NCBI GenBank assembly: GCA_937920235.1
Contig: CALGUK010000008.1
Span: 48,938-112,937 of the forward strand
Direction of reading: 5' to 3'
DNA from: an uncultured Clostridia bacterium
GTDB lineage: Bacteria; Bacillota; Clostridia; Oscillospirales; Acutalibacteraceae
Length of the DNA stretch: 64,000 nucleotides
A model generated the notes under the pieces. That model was given only the letters and a program-made list of their open reading frames with translations, made no database searches and was not told where the DNA came from. Of this stretch, positions 38,960-48,388 are shown piece after piece; within the stretch, counting starts at the first letter, position 1, and every line of letters starts with the position of its first letter. The position numbers were made by a program, and so were the translations under genes.

Positions 38960-40948
38960 TTATCTTATTTTATCAATTGCGTTTTTTAATTTATTAAGAG
39001 TATTTTCAAACGTATCGCCCTCTAACTGTGCCGCAGCCATCGTAAGATGTCCGCCTCCGCCCAACTCTTCCATAACAAGCTGAACATTGACTTCACCGTA
39101 TGATCTTGCAGATATATTTATCGTCTCATCAGTCTTAAACAAAACAAATGAGCCATGCACACCGTCGATATTTAACAATTCATCTGCAGCCTGGCTTGCA
39201 ACAATACGAACATCATCGGACTCAAAATCAACAACACCGATTGCACAATTACCGTACATAGCGGCATTTTTGACAACCTCACTTTTTGCCTGCTGAGTTT
39301 TCATACTGTTTGCAAAAAGCTGTTTAACTGCAACGGTGTCTGCACCGAGTGAACGGAGATACGCCGCCGCCTCAAATGTACGAACACCTGTTTTCATAAC
39401 GAAATTTTTTGTATCGAGCGTTATTCCCGACATTAACGCCTCAGCACATATTTTCGGAACATCGACGTCAACATTTATATACTGAATAAGTTCTGTCACC
39501 ATTTCAGATGCCGATGACGCATTCGGTTCGTGATAAAAAATTACCGCTTTGTTAATATGGTCAACCGTTTTTCTGTGGTGGTCAATAACCACAACCTTTT
39601 CTACAAGATCAAAAAGCTCGGGATATTCAAGGAAGCTTTTTCTGTGAGTGTCGACTATGACGAGAAGAGTTTTGCTGTTTAAATACTCATCTACGTCCTC
39701 AGGCTCAATCAGAATATCGTCAAAACCGTTTGAAATCATATATTTTGCAAGCGGCATAGCAAGAGTCGTACGCGAGGACATAACGATTTTAGCCTGCTTA
39801 CCCAAAGCAGAGCATATCATTGCAACACCTACCGATGAGCCCAATGAATCAAGATCGGCAAATCGGTGTCCCATTATGAGAACATTATTGCTCGAACTGA
39901 TTATTTCCTTAACGGCTGAAGCAATCATTCTTGTTCTGACCTTGTTTCTCTTTTCAATACCCTTAGATACTCCTCCGAAAAATTCATAATCCTCGTCGTT
40001 TCTTTTAAGTGCAACCTGGTCTCCGCCTCTGCCCATTGCCATATCAAGAGCCTTTCTCGCGATGCTCTCACACTGTGAAATAGTATCTGCAGAGCCGATA
40101 CCTGCCGAAATGGTGAGAGCGATAGATTTGTTCTTATATGTATAAGAACGCACCTGAGACAGAACGGAGAATTTATTTTCTTTCATTCCGTCAAGACTCT
40201 TTGTTTCTGTAACTACGAGAAATCTTCCGTTCTGAAGTTTTCTGAAAACGCAGTTATAATCGGAAAACCAATTTTCAATTATGGCTTCAACATCGCCTAA
40301 AATCTCAGATTGCTGGCTCTCTCTGAAATCCGCAAGAGCATCTTCAACACTGTCAAGAGCTATAATTGCCATAACAGGTCTTGATTCAAGATATGCGGTT
40401 TTATAAGCCTTAAGGTCAGTATTCTCTACAAAGTACAATGCATATACCGTTTCATTCTTCAACTGCATATTCGCTGTAAAGGCTGTATATTGTTTTTCGG
40501 CAAAGCTGCATTCAATAAAGACTTTATCTCTGATCGAATCAAGTCCCTGTCCCGATGTAAATTGTTTGACATCGGCATTATCAAAAGAAAATACTGTCAG
40601 AAACTCACTTCTGAATTTTGAATTATACCATATAATTTTGTCTGTATTATCAAAAATCGCAACGGGCAAGGGGAATTTTTTCAGTTCACCACTGTCTTCA
40701 GCAGAGAGCTTCTTACCGAGCGCCGTAACCGAATTTTCAAGTCTCTTGAACTGAATACCGCTTTTTATTACTCCGATAACAGTCAGAACAGCCGTTATCA
40801 AAAATCCTGCAACACCTATATAAAGATTATAAAAAGCAAGAACAGCGCTCAGAACAACACAGATAACAATTGCGGGAATCGTTATCGGATATACACTTAT
40901 CAGATTTTCAAAAGCACCTTCTTTTTTAACTTTTGGCTGTTTTTTCAT
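38960..40948 (-). CDS. gdpP: cyclic-di-AMP phosphodiesterase GdpP
   Basis: 662 residues. Two N-terminal membrane helices (about 25-70) are followed by a PAS domain and a degenerate GGDEF domain (about 170-300). The DHH/DHHA1 phosphodiesterase has GHRFADLDSLGSSVG, VIDHHRKT and the C-terminal GGGGHLTMAA. The enzyme hydrolyses c-di-AMP and so sets wall and osmotic balance. The ATG at 40948 (AAGGTG 6 bases upstream) is preferred to a GTG 3 codons earlier. It is 15 bases after rnjA. Confidence 0.95.
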   Translation of the reverse strand: MKKQPKVKKEGAFENLISVYPITIPAIVICVVLSAVLAFYNLYIGVAGFLITAVLTVIGVIKSGIQFKRLENSVTALGKKLSAEDSGELKKFPLPVAIFDNTDKIIWYNSKFRSEFLTVFSFDNADVKQFTSGQGLDSIRDKVFIECSFAEKQYTAFTANMQLKNETVYALYFVENTDLKAYKTAYLESRPVMAIIALDSVEDALADFRESQQSEILGDVEAIIENWFSDYNCVFRKLQNGRFLVVTETKSLDGMKENKFSVLSQVRSYTYKNKSIALTISAGIGSADTISQCESIARKALDMAMGRGGDQVALKRNDEDYEFFGGVSKGIEKRNKVRTRMIASAVKEIISSSNNVLIMGHRFADLDSLGSSVGVAMICSALGKQAKIVMSSRTTLAMPLAKYMISNGFDDILIEPEDVDEYLNSKTLLVIVDTHRKSFLEYPELFDLVEKVVVIDHHRKTVDHINKAVIFYHEPNASSASEMVTELIQYINVDVDVPKICAEALMSGITLDTKNFVMKTGVRTFEAAAYLRSLGADTVAVKQLFANSMKTQQAKSEVVKNAAMYGNCAIGVVDFESDDVRIVASQAADELLNIDGVHGSFVLFKTDETINISARSYGEVNVQLVMEELGGGGHLTMAAAQLEGDTFENTLNKLKNAIDKIR

Positions 40949-40963
40949 ATTAAACACCTTGAT

Positions 40964-42802
40964 TTAAACTGAAGTAATAAGTGGCAACACCATCGGACTG
41001 CGCTTTGTTCTGTCGTAGAGAAGTCGTGATATGTCATCTCTCATTCTGTTTCTTATTGTTCCCCATTCAATATGACCCTCATGAATACACTCGTCGATTA
41101 CTATCTGTGCAACCAGCTTGGCCTCCGCGATTAGTTGTTCAGAATCACGAACATAAACAAATCCTCTTGAAATAATATCGGGACCGGAAACAATCATGCC
41201 GCTTTCTTTATCAATAACAGCATTTATAATCATAAGTCCATCCTCGGCAAGACGCTTTCTCTCACGGATAACAGCACTGCCTACATCGCCTACTCCGTAG
41301 CCGTCAACGAAAACTTTTCCGGCAGGAACATCCTCAACTACGGACATTTTTCGTTTTGAAATCTCCACCTGTTTACCGTTATCTGCAATATAAATATTAC
41401 CCGGTGCAATACCCATACTCTCGGCAACAGCGGCATGACTTCTGAGATGCTTCTGTTCGCCGTGAACGGGAATAAAAAATTTCGGCTTTGCCAGACTCAG
41501 AATAATGCGTAATTCCTCCTGACAAGCGTGTCCCGATACATGAACATCGTACATTTTCTCATAAACAACCTCTGCGCCTCGTTTAAGAAGCTCATCGACA
41601 ACTTTGCCGACTGTTTTTTCATTTCCGGGAATGGGAGTTGCGGAAATGATAACGTAATCTCCCGTTCCGATTTCAACTCTGCGATGCTCTGAAAAGGCCA
41701 TTCGGTAAAGTGCCGACATCGGTTCGCCCTGACTGCCCGTTGTAATGATTACAAGTTTATCGTGGGGATACCTGGATATTGAATCTATGCTCACAAGAAT
41801 TCCGTCGGGAACATTAAGATATCCCAATTTTGATGCAGTTTCCACAACATTCTCGAGGCTTCTGCCTGATAAAGCAACTTTTCTGCCCACGGAATGTGCA
41901 ACATCTATAATCTGCTGAACTCGGTGTATATTTGACGCAAATGTAGCGACAATCAGACGCTTTCCGTCCGCCTTCTGGAACAATCGTGCAAATGACTCTC
42001 CCACGGTTCTCTCGCTGGAGGTGTAGCCCGGGCGCTGAGCATTTGTAGAGTCCGAAAGAAGACAAAGAATTCCCTTTTCACCGAGCTTTGCAATTCTAGC
42101 AAGATCAATAACATCACCGTCAATGGGAGTTGTGTCAATCTTGAAGTCACCCATCTGTAATATAACACCGGCAGGAGAATTTATGGCAAGAGCCAGTGCA
42201 TCAGGTATAGAGTGATTAACATGAATCGCCTCAACCTCAAAACATCCGAGTTTAATCTTGTCTTTCGGCTTGATCACGTTAAGCTTTGCTTTTTCAAGCA
42301 GTTTATGTTCACGGAGCTTGCCCTCAATAAGACCGATTGTCAGCTTTGTTCCGTAAACGGGAATATTTACTCTCTGTAAAAGATATGCCAATCCTCCGAT
42401 ATGATCTTCGTGACCGTGAGTAATAAAAATACCTTTTATCTTATCAATATTCTGTTCAACATAGGTGAAATCTGGAATAACAAGATCAACACCGAGCATA
42501 TCGGGTTCGGGAAATGCCAATCCGCAATCAACGAGGATCATATCGTTCTGGCACTCATAAAGAGTCATATTTTTGCCAACCTCGTTAAGGCCGCCGAGAA
42601 ATGCAATTCTTACATTTACCTCAGGCTTCTTAGGATTATTGTTTTTTCTAACAACCTTATCTTTTTTTGCCATACTGTATTGTTTGCCTTGTTTTTTGGG
42701 ACTTACCGTATTCTTTTTATTATTATCGGATCTGTTTTTACCCGTCGTTTTGTTCTTTTTATCATTTTGTTGAGTTACTTTTTCATTTTTCTGTTTAGGC
42801 AT
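40964..42802 (-). CDS. rnjA: ribonuclease J
   Basis: 612 residues. A metallo-beta-lactamase/beta-CASP RNase for 5' exonucleolytic and endonucleolytic mRNA decay. The zinc motif is FITHGHEDHIGG; later ligands lie in HVNHSIPDALAL, GDFKID and VHVSGHACQEEL. The first 50 or so residues are a Lys/Asn/Gln-rich extension absent from Bacillus RNase J1, probably disordered and RNA-binding. GGAGG precedes the ATG. First gene of the rnjA-to-ftsH run. Confidence 0.95.
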   Translation of the reverse strand: MPKQKNEKVTQQNDKKNKTTGKNRSDNNKKNTVSPKKQGKQYSMAKKDKVVRKNNNPKKPEVNVRIAFLGGLNEVGKNMTLYECQNDMILVDCGLAFPEPDMLGVDLVIPDFTYVEQNIDKIKGIFITHGHEDHIGGLAYLLQRVNIPVYGTKLTIGLIEGKLREHKLLEKAKLNVIKPKDKIKLGCFEVEAIHVNHSIPDALALAINSPAGVILQMGDFKIDTTPIDGDVIDLARIAKLGEKGILCLLSDSTNAQRPGYTSSERTVGESFARLFQKADGKRLIVATFASNIHRVQQIIDVAHSVGRKVALSGRSLENVVETASKLGYLNVPDGILVSIDSISRYPHDKLVIITTGSQGEPMSALYRMAFSEHRRVEIGTGDYVIISATPIPGNEKTVGKVVDELLKRGAEVVYEKMYDVHVSGHACQEELRIILSLAKPKFFIPVHGEQKHLRSHAAVAESMGIAPGNIYIADNGKQVEISKRKMSVVEDVPAGKVFVDGYGVGDVGSAVIRERKRLAEDGLMIINAVIDKESGMIVSGPDIISRGFVYVRDSEQLIAEAKLVAQIVIDECIHEGHIEWGTIRNRMRDDISRLLYDRTKRSPMVLPLITSV

Positions 42803-42919
42803 AATTTCCTCCTTCTTAAATTATAATGCTCAAAAATTATATGTATAAAAACATCTGAAAATCGAGTTGTTAAAAAATGAGTAGAAATACCCATACTATC
42901 TCAATATATTTGTCATTAT

Positions 42920-42948
42920 ATAATACTATTTTTTATATCCGATGTCAA
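42920..42948 (-). promoter_or_regulatory. sigma-A promoter of rnjA
   Basis: Minus strand TTGACA, 17 bases, TATTAT, about 118 bases before the rnjA start. Confidence 0.65.
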
Positions 42949-42960
42949 GAAAAAGACCTA

Positions 42961-42989
42961 TTGTTAATATTTACAATTCGTGATAAAAT
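42961..42989 (+). promoter_or_regulatory. sigma-A promoter of rnhA
   Basis: TTGTTA, 17 bases, TAAAAT; back to back with the rnjA promoter. Confidence 0.5.
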
Positions 42990-43031
42990 AAGTTTTGTAT
43001 TTATTATCATATTTTATTCATGAGGTTCTTT

Positions 43032-43478
43032 ATGGAAAAATTAAGTTTTGTAGAGATGTATACAGACGGAGCCTGTTCCGGCAATCCCGGTCCCGGCGGT
43101 TGGGGTACAATTCTTCGCTTTAACGGTGTGGAAAAGGAGCTTTCCGGCGGAGAAGCACAAACGACCAATAACAGAATGGAGCTTCTGGCTGTAATAAACG
43201 GCCTTGAAGCCTTGAAAAGAAAATGTAATGTGAAAATATACTCTGACTCTTCCTATGTTGTAAACGGAATAACAAAAGGCTGGGCTGAGAGCTGGAAAGC
43301 AAACGGTTGGAAAAAATCAGATAAGAAGCCTGCACTTAATCCGGATTTATGGGACCGGCTATTATCGTTACTTTCGCAACACGAATATGAATTTGTATGG
43401 ATAAAAGGACATGCAGGCCATCCGGAAAATGAAAGATGCGACAGATTAGCTGTCGCTTATTCGCAAAAATTCAAATAA
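43032..43478 (+). CDS. rnhA: ribonuclease HI
   Basis: 148 residues. It removes RNA from RNA-DNA hybrids. The first catalytic Asp is in [16 protein letters not shown], the Glu in [16 protein letters not shown], the next Asp in [11 protein letters not shown], and the fourth acidic position near HPENERCD. Start at 43032 is preferred because TGAGGT lies 5 bases before it; an in-frame ATG at 43020 has no ribosome site. Confidence 0.95.
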   Translation: MEKLSFVEMYTDGACSGNPGPGGWGTILRFNGVEKELSGGEAQTTNNRMELLAVINGLEALKRKCNVKIYSDSSYVVNGITKGWAESWKANGWKKSDKKPALNPDLWDRLLSLLSQHEYEFVWIKGHAGHPENERCDRLAVAYSQKFK

Positions 43479-43510
43479 ATAATATCAAATTTCATAATTA
43501 CAGTTGATTA

Positions 43511-43540
43511 TTGACAAATTTTATGTTATATTTTTATATG
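43511..43540 (+). promoter_or_regulatory. promoter of the GPH symporter gene
   Basis: TTGACA followed after 17-18 bases by TTATATG, 45 bases before the GTG start. Confidence 0.45.
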
Positions 43541-43585
43541 TGTATTTAGATGTATGCATAAATCTAAAAAAGGCGTGATTGAAAA

Positions 43586-45250
43586 GTGGAAAACAACAAC
43601 ACAACCACAACCGCAACAGAAGAAGTTAACGGCGAAGCCGTACAAGGTGAAGCTTCTGTTTCAAACAGAAGATATCTTCGTCCAAAAGAAATTGCCGCTT
43701 ACCTTCTCACATCATTCGGACAAAAAAATCTGAGTCAGTACGTCAATGCATTCCGTCAGTTCTTTGCTATAAGCTTTCTTGGAATGTCGGGCAGTACATA
43801 CGGTGTCATTATGTTCATCGAATCTATTTATGACGCAGTTGACGACTCTATTTCAGGTCTTATAATCGACAGAACAAGAACTCGTTGGGGACGACTTCGT
43901 CCTTGGCTTGTCATTCCTACTCCGTTCTGGGCAATAGCAATGATAATGCTGTTTACTACCCCTGCATTTCTTGTTCACGAATGGCAGAAAATCATCTGGA
44001 CAGTTGTAGCAATTTTCATCTATAATCTGGGTATGTCATATTTCGGAGCATGGACGATTATGCTTTACAACATCACACCGAATAACAATGAGCGCGACAA
44101 TCTTATCGCTACCTCAAAGTTCACAGAGCTTTTCGGTGTATTCCTCCCCTCGATTGCTTCAATGTTTGTCGGTTTTCTTCCTCAAAAGACTGTTGAATGG
44201 GGCTGGAAAAACCCACTCGGTATGCAGGACATCTACACAGGTTTTGCTGTTATCATTGCAATAATTGCCGCATTCACCGCTTTCTTCGGATTCTCCGGTA
44301 TGAGAGAGAGAGTTCCGCTTGCATCACGTGAACAGATGCAGGAAGTCGGAGTTATTGATTCCTTCAAAAATGTTTTCAAGAACAGACCTATGTTTATTCT
44401 TGTTCTTTCAGGATTTTTCAACGGCTTTAAGTCTGTAGGTGCTTCAAGTGAAAGCTTCTATTGGATGCACAACTCAAAGAACGTTGCTCACGGCTCGATT
44501 GCAGGTATTTTTACAGGTATTCCCAACTATATTATGGTCCCGCTTGCTCCGAAGCTTATCCGCAGATTCGGTGCTAAAAAAGTCGCTGTTGCATCAGGTA
44601 TTTTTGCCGGTTTTGCTTATGCAGGCACATTCCTTATCGGTCTTATCGGCATGAACAGATCAAACGGCAGCAGAGGCTTCCTTGTTGATTGGGATGGCGG
44701 AAATACAATAGTTAATCTTGCAATACTCACAATTTGCCTTACAATATGCGGTCTTCCTAACCAGCTTATGAACGTAGCAGGTGCTGTTCTCCAGGGAGAT
44801 GTTTACGACTACAGCGAATGGAAAACAGGCATGAGAAACGAAGCACTTGTACAAACCGTTCAGAACTATTTCGGTAAAGCAGCAAACTCAATTACACAGC
44901 TTCTTTCAGGTGTTGTTATTTCAGCTGTCGGATATGTTGCACGTAAAGACGAATTCGGTAATATTGTTCCCGAGTCAAATGAAAATACGCTTATCGGTTT
45001 CTGGGCTATCTTCTGTCTTATGCCTGCGATTGCGCGATTCCTTTACGGTGTAACACTTATGTTCTTTAACGTTGACGGCGAATTCAAAAAGAAGATGTTG
45101 GCTGAGCTTGCAGTTAAACGTCAGGAAAGACTTAAGTCTCTTAACCTCAGCGATGAAGAGGAAAAAATTGTTGAAATGAACATAGATACTAATATGGGCA
45201 CAATACTTCCTCAGGAAAATGCTGATGTAGCTCCTGCTGATCCTGAATAA
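43586..45250 (+). CDS. GPH-family glycoside/pentoside/hexuronide:cation symporter
   Basis: 554 residues with about 12 membrane helices. The family signature is IDRTRTRWGRLRPWLV after helix 2, and NLGMSYFGAWTIMLYNITPN and DVYDYSEWKTGMRNEALVQ also match GPH transporters. It imports a glycoside or sugar with a cation. N- and C-terminal tails are long and polar (Asn/Thr-rich start). The start codon is GTG with only a weak AAAGG 12 bases upstream. The gene converges on a GH29 fucosidase, so a fucoside-related substrate is possible but not shown. Confidence 0.9.
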   Translation: MENNNTTTTATEEVNGEAVQGEASVSNRRYLRPKEIAAYLLTSFGQKNLSQYVNAFRQFFAISFLGMSGSTYGVIMFIESIYDAVDDSISGLIIDRTRTRWGRLRPWLVIPTPFWAIAMIMLFTTPAFLVHEWQKIIWTVVAIFIYNLGMSYFGAWTIMLYNITPNNNERDNLIATSKFTELFGVFLPSIASMFVGFLPQKTVEWGWKNPLGMQDIYTGFAVIIAIIAAFTAFFGFSGMRERVPLASREQMQEVGVIDSFKNVFKNRPMFILVLSGFFNGFKSVGASSESFYWMHNSKNVAHGSIAGIFTGIPNYIMVPLAPKLIRRFGAKKVAVASGIFAGFAYAGTFLIGLIGMNRSNGSRGFLVDWDGGNTIVNLAILTICLTICGLPNQLMNVAGAVLQGDVYDYSEWKTGMRNEALVQTVQNYFGKAANSITQLLSGVVISAVGYVARKDEFGNIVPESNENTLIGFWAIFCLMPAIARFLYGVTLMFFNVDGEFKKKMLAELAVKRQERLKSLNLSDEEEKIVEMNIDTNMGTILPQENADVAPADPE

Positions 45251-45275
45251 AAATCAATCACGAATATATAAAACC

Positions 45276-45301
45276 AACCCCGACTCGATTGAGCCGGGGT
45301 T
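45276..45301 (+). terminator. terminator between the symporter and the fucosidase
   Basis: AACCCCG/CGGGGTT stem with an inner CTC/GAG and a GATT loop, followed by TTTGTTTT on the plus strand. It may also slow minus-strand transcripts of the fucosidase operon. Confidence 0.8.
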
Positions 45302-45342
45302 TTGTTTTCAAAATATCCTGGGCAAGCCCTCGCCTTACTTTA

Positions 45343-46767
45343 TTATAATTTACAATAAACCTCAACTGAATTGAGAGTTGCTTTTACGCGGTACGAAGTA
45401 ATAACAATTTTGATTCTATTGAGTTTTTGCTTTTTAAATCGGCAGATGCGTTTTGCTCCTATTACAGTTGACGAGCACAGTTTTTGCCATCCGTTACCGC
45501 CATCACCGAACACCTCAAAGCATTCAATCTGCTGACCCGTTGCGATATTTTCCTTAAGAACGATTTTATCGGCAACAATCGGTTTATTGAAAGCGATTTC
45601 AATTTCAGGCTTTTCATCCCCTATTCCGCATTGCCAATAACCGTCTTCGGTCAGAATATTATTCACATTGTGATCAGCGCATAATTCAGATGTTGCGACA
45701 GCACTACAATTCTTTATCAGATTTTCGGGAAATTCCCTGCGCAATCTGTCACCGAATTTGCGCAGAGCACGAACATCGGCTTTCGCCAACAATCCGTTTT
45801 TATTGGGAGGGATATTGAGTAATAATGAAGAATTTCCGCCGACACTCCCCCAATAAATCTGCATAAGTTTTTTTAGGGATTTGACTTTGAAATCCTCTTT
45901 TTTATGGTAAAACCAACCCGGTCGGATTGACACATCAACCTCAGCAGGATACCAGATAAATTTGGTTTCGCCGTCGATAAATTTTCGGCTGCCCAGATCT
46001 TGCGTTTTAACATCGACCTTTTTAGCAAATTCAGTGCTGTCCTCTTGCTGAGAATGTTCTGCAGTGTAGTCCTGATTGCCGACAAAAGACGGAACAACAC
46101 TCCATTCGGAGTTACGCGATTTACCTGCTTCATTGCCGCACCAACGGACATCGGGACCGCAAATGCTTATTACAGCATCGGGCTGTAATTCACGAATAAG
46201 AGAAAAGTAGGAATTCCATGCATACTCCTGCTTTCTTCCGTTTTTTCCTTCACCGCAGGCACCATCAAACCAAAAGCAAAAAATATCACCGTATTTTGTT
46301 GCCAATTCAGTCAATTGATTTATGAAATATCTGTTGTATTCCTCTCCCGAACCGTAACAGGATTCGTGTCTGTCCCACGGAGAGATATATACTCCGAATT
46401 TAAGTCCTTCTTCACGGCAGGCATCACTTACTTCTTTAACAATGTCGCCCTTACCGTCTTTATATGGGCTGTTTTTCATACAATAATCTGTATAACTACT
46501 TTGCCAAAGACAAAATCCGTCGTGGTGCTTACAAGTAAGAATTATAGCTTTCATTCCTGCGTTTTTTATCTCTCTTGCCCACTGTCGAGCATCAAGCTTT
46601 TTTGGATTGAAAACAGATGCAGATGCAGTACCGTCGCCCCATTCTCTACCTGTAAAAGTGTTTGTTCCGAAGTGACAGAACGCATACATCTCTAATTTTT
46701 GCCATTCCAACTGGCGAGGCGACGGAATAACTTCCGCCGCCAATTCATAACTTTTTTTATTCTGCAT
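45343..46767 (-). CDS. alpha-L-fucosidase (GH29)
   Basis: 474 residues. The GH29 barrel has HFGTNTFTGREWGDG near the N-terminus, LTCKHHDGFCLW and the nucleophile Asp in FCFWFDGACGEG. The last 120 residues look like a beta-sandwich (F5/8 type C/CBM32-like). No signal peptide, so it acts in the cytoplasm on imported oligosaccharides. The ATG at 46767 lies inside the end of the DUF1667 gene, overlapping by 11 bases without a clear ribosome site, so it is coupled to an operon that looks metabolic (GlpA-like). The fucoside substrate is unknown; GH29 B-type linkage cannot be excluded. Confidence 0.88.
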   Translation of the reverse strand: MQNKKSYELAAEVIPSPRQLEWQKLEMYAFCHFGTNTFTGREWGDGTASASVFNPKKLDARQWAREIKNAGMKAIILTCKHHDGFCLWQSSYTDYCMKNSPYKDGKGDIVKEVSDACREEGLKFGVYISPWDRHESCYGSGEEYNRYFINQLTELATKYGDIFCFWFDGACGEGKNGRKQEYAWNSYFSLIRELQPDAVISICGPDVRWCGNEAGKSRNSEWSVVPSFVGNQDYTAEHSQQEDSTEFAKKVDVKTQDLGSRKFIDGETKFIWYPAEVDVSIRPGWFYHKKEDFKVKSLKKLMQIYWGSVGGNSSLLLNIPPNKNGLLAKADVRALRKFGDRLRREFPENLIKNCSAVATSELCADHNVNNILTEDGYWQCGIGDEKPEIEIAFNKPIVADKIVLKENIATGQQIECFEVFGDGGNGWQKLCSSTVIGAKRICRFKKQKLNRIKIVITSYRVKATLNSVEVYCKL

Positions 46768-47119
46768 AATTTGTTGCAATTATATCAACACCTGTATTAA
46801 GAATATTTTCTACAACAACATCTCCGATGTTTACGGGTGCTTTCACAGAGGTTCTGTTAATTATCTCCATACATTCAAACATCATACCCTTCGGAATGGG
46901 AGTTGCTGACTTAACGGGTACAACATATGACTTTCCGCCCTCGACCTTCACGGTTGTAGTAAGCATTCTTGTTGGGTTTGTAACCTCAGTGCGTGCATAC
47001 GCATCGCCGCGTTTACATGTATTTCCCGTCACCGATAAAACATTACCGTCGTCATCAAAAGTAACAGTAATAGGGCATCCTAAAGGACACGCAACGCATA
47101 CTAGTTCTCTGTTTTTCAT
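46757..47119 (-). CDS. DUF1667 protein, partner of GlpA-like oxidoreductases
   Basis: 120 residues. The N-terminal CVACPLGCPITV and NTCKRGDAYA cysteines may bind an iron-sulfur cluster or another metal. DUF1667 proteins are encoded next to a GlpA-like FAD protein and a second FAD/NAD oxidoreductase, exactly as here, and are thought to be a small subunit of a three-part complex. GGAGG is 9 bases before the ATG. Confidence 0.9.
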   Translation of the reverse strand: MKNRELVCVACPLGCPITVTFDDDGNVLSVTGNTCKRGDAYARTEVTNPTRMLTTTVKVEGGKSYVVPVKSATPIPKGMMFECMEIINRTSVKAPVNIGDVVVENILNTGVDIIATNYAE

Positions 47120-47123
47120 CGTT

Positions 47124-48377
47124 TTACGCCTCCACTCTTACATTGATAACTGCATCTGCAGGTAACTCAGTAATAACAGACTGTTTGAGAGTAACATATT
47201 CCATTTCGCCGGGACAAAGCTTAATCTTTTTCTTTGAAAGGATTTCTTTCCCGTTACATTCGACAATTATTCTCGCATTGTTATACACTGCGCCTACACG
47301 GAAATAGAGTTTAACATCGTTGTCGGTTTCATGATTTATTCTCTGAGGAACAATATAGCGGACACCGTTTGTTCCCTGTGTATAAACACATTCACCTGTA
47401 ATCTTTTCACCCTTGATGAATTTTGCCGCTCCGAGACCGGCAATCTGGCTTTCCTCGGTAACATAGTCAACGAGGTCGTGAACCTGAAGTACATTGCCGC
47501 AGGCAAACACACCTTGATGCTCGGTTTCACGGTATTCGTCAACCTTCGGACCGTTAGTAACACAGTCAAGCTGAAGTCCCGAATTTTTTGAAAGTTCATT
47601 TTCCGGAATGAGTCCTACAGAAAGCATCAAAGTGTCGCAGGAGACAAACTCCTCTGTTCCCGGTATGGGTTGGAGCTTATCATCAACCTTTGCAATTGTA
47701 ACGCCCTCAAGCCTGTCCTTACCGTGAGTTGCAACAACGGTGCAGCTGAGCTTAAGCGGAATACCGAAGTCGTCAAGACATTGAACGATATTTCTTGTAA
47801 GACCGCCCGAATAAGGCATAAGTTCGCAAACCATCTTGACCTTTGCACCCTCAAGAGTCATACGACGAGCCATGATAAGTCCGATATCACCTGAGCCGAG
47901 AATAACTACCTCGTGACCCGGCATATATCCGTCAATGTTTACATACTTCTGAGCTGTACCTGCTGTCATAATACCTGAACAGCGGCTTCCGGCAATACTC
48001 AGAGCACCGCGCGGTCTTTCTCGGCATCCCATTGCAAGAACAACTGCTTTTGCTTGAATTTTAAGAAGACCGTCCTTTTTATTGACTGCAGTAACGATAT
48101 TATTATCAGCTACATCAAGCACCATTGTATCTGTTTTAACATCAATATCGGTATTTTCGAGAAGCTTCATAAATCTTCCCGCATATTCCGGACCGGAAAG
48201 TTCCTCACCAAAATAGTGAAGTCCGAAACCGGTATGAATACACTGTTCAAGAATACCGCCAAGTGTCTCGGCACGTTCAAGGACTATAATGCTCTCTACT
48301 CCGTTATCCTTTGCCTCCAGGGCTGCCGCCATACCTGCGGGACCTCCGCCGACAACAACAAGATCATAATTCAACAT
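47124..48377 (-). CDS. FAD/NAD(P)-dependent oxidoreductase
   Basis: 417 residues. The FAD motif VVVGGGPAGMAAALEA is at the N-terminus and the NAD motif VVILGSGDIGLIMARRM in the middle (about 165-180). A CxxC-like GCRERPRGALSIAGSRCSG segment resembles the GlpB/hydrogen-cyanide-synthase HcnB type. The family acts with a GlpA-like protein in glycerol-3-phosphate or related dehydrogenation. The ATG at 48377 (GAGGTGG upstream) is chosen over a GTG 5 codons earlier that overlaps the previous gene. The C-terminal 80 residues form a beta-rich extension. Confidence 0.9.
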   Translation of the reverse strand: MLNYDLVVVGGGPAGMAAALEAKDNGVESIIVLERAETLGGILEQCIHTGFGLHYFGEELSGPEYAGRFMKLLENTDIDVKTDTMVLDVADNNIVTAVNKKDGLLKIQAKAVVLAMGCRERPRGALSIAGSRCSGIMTAGTAQKYVNIDGYMPGHEVVILGSGDIGLIMARRMTLEGAKVKMVCELMPYSGGLTRNIVQCLDDFGIPLKLSCTVVATHGKDRLEGVTIAKVDDKLQPIPGTEEFVSCDTLMLSVGLIPENELSKNSGLQLDCVTNGPKVDEYRETEHQGVFACGNVLQVHDLVDYVTEESQIAGLGAAKFIKGEKITGECVYTQGTNGVRYIVPQRINHETDNDVKLYFRVGAVYNNARIIVECNGKEILSKKKIKLCPGEMEYVTLKQSVITELPADAVINVRVEA

Positions 48378-48388
48378 ACCGCTCCACC

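Noticed and set aside
45301..45342. Small repeat after the symporter terminator
   Set aside because: Only a short AT-rich spacer; nothing beyond the terminator was supported.
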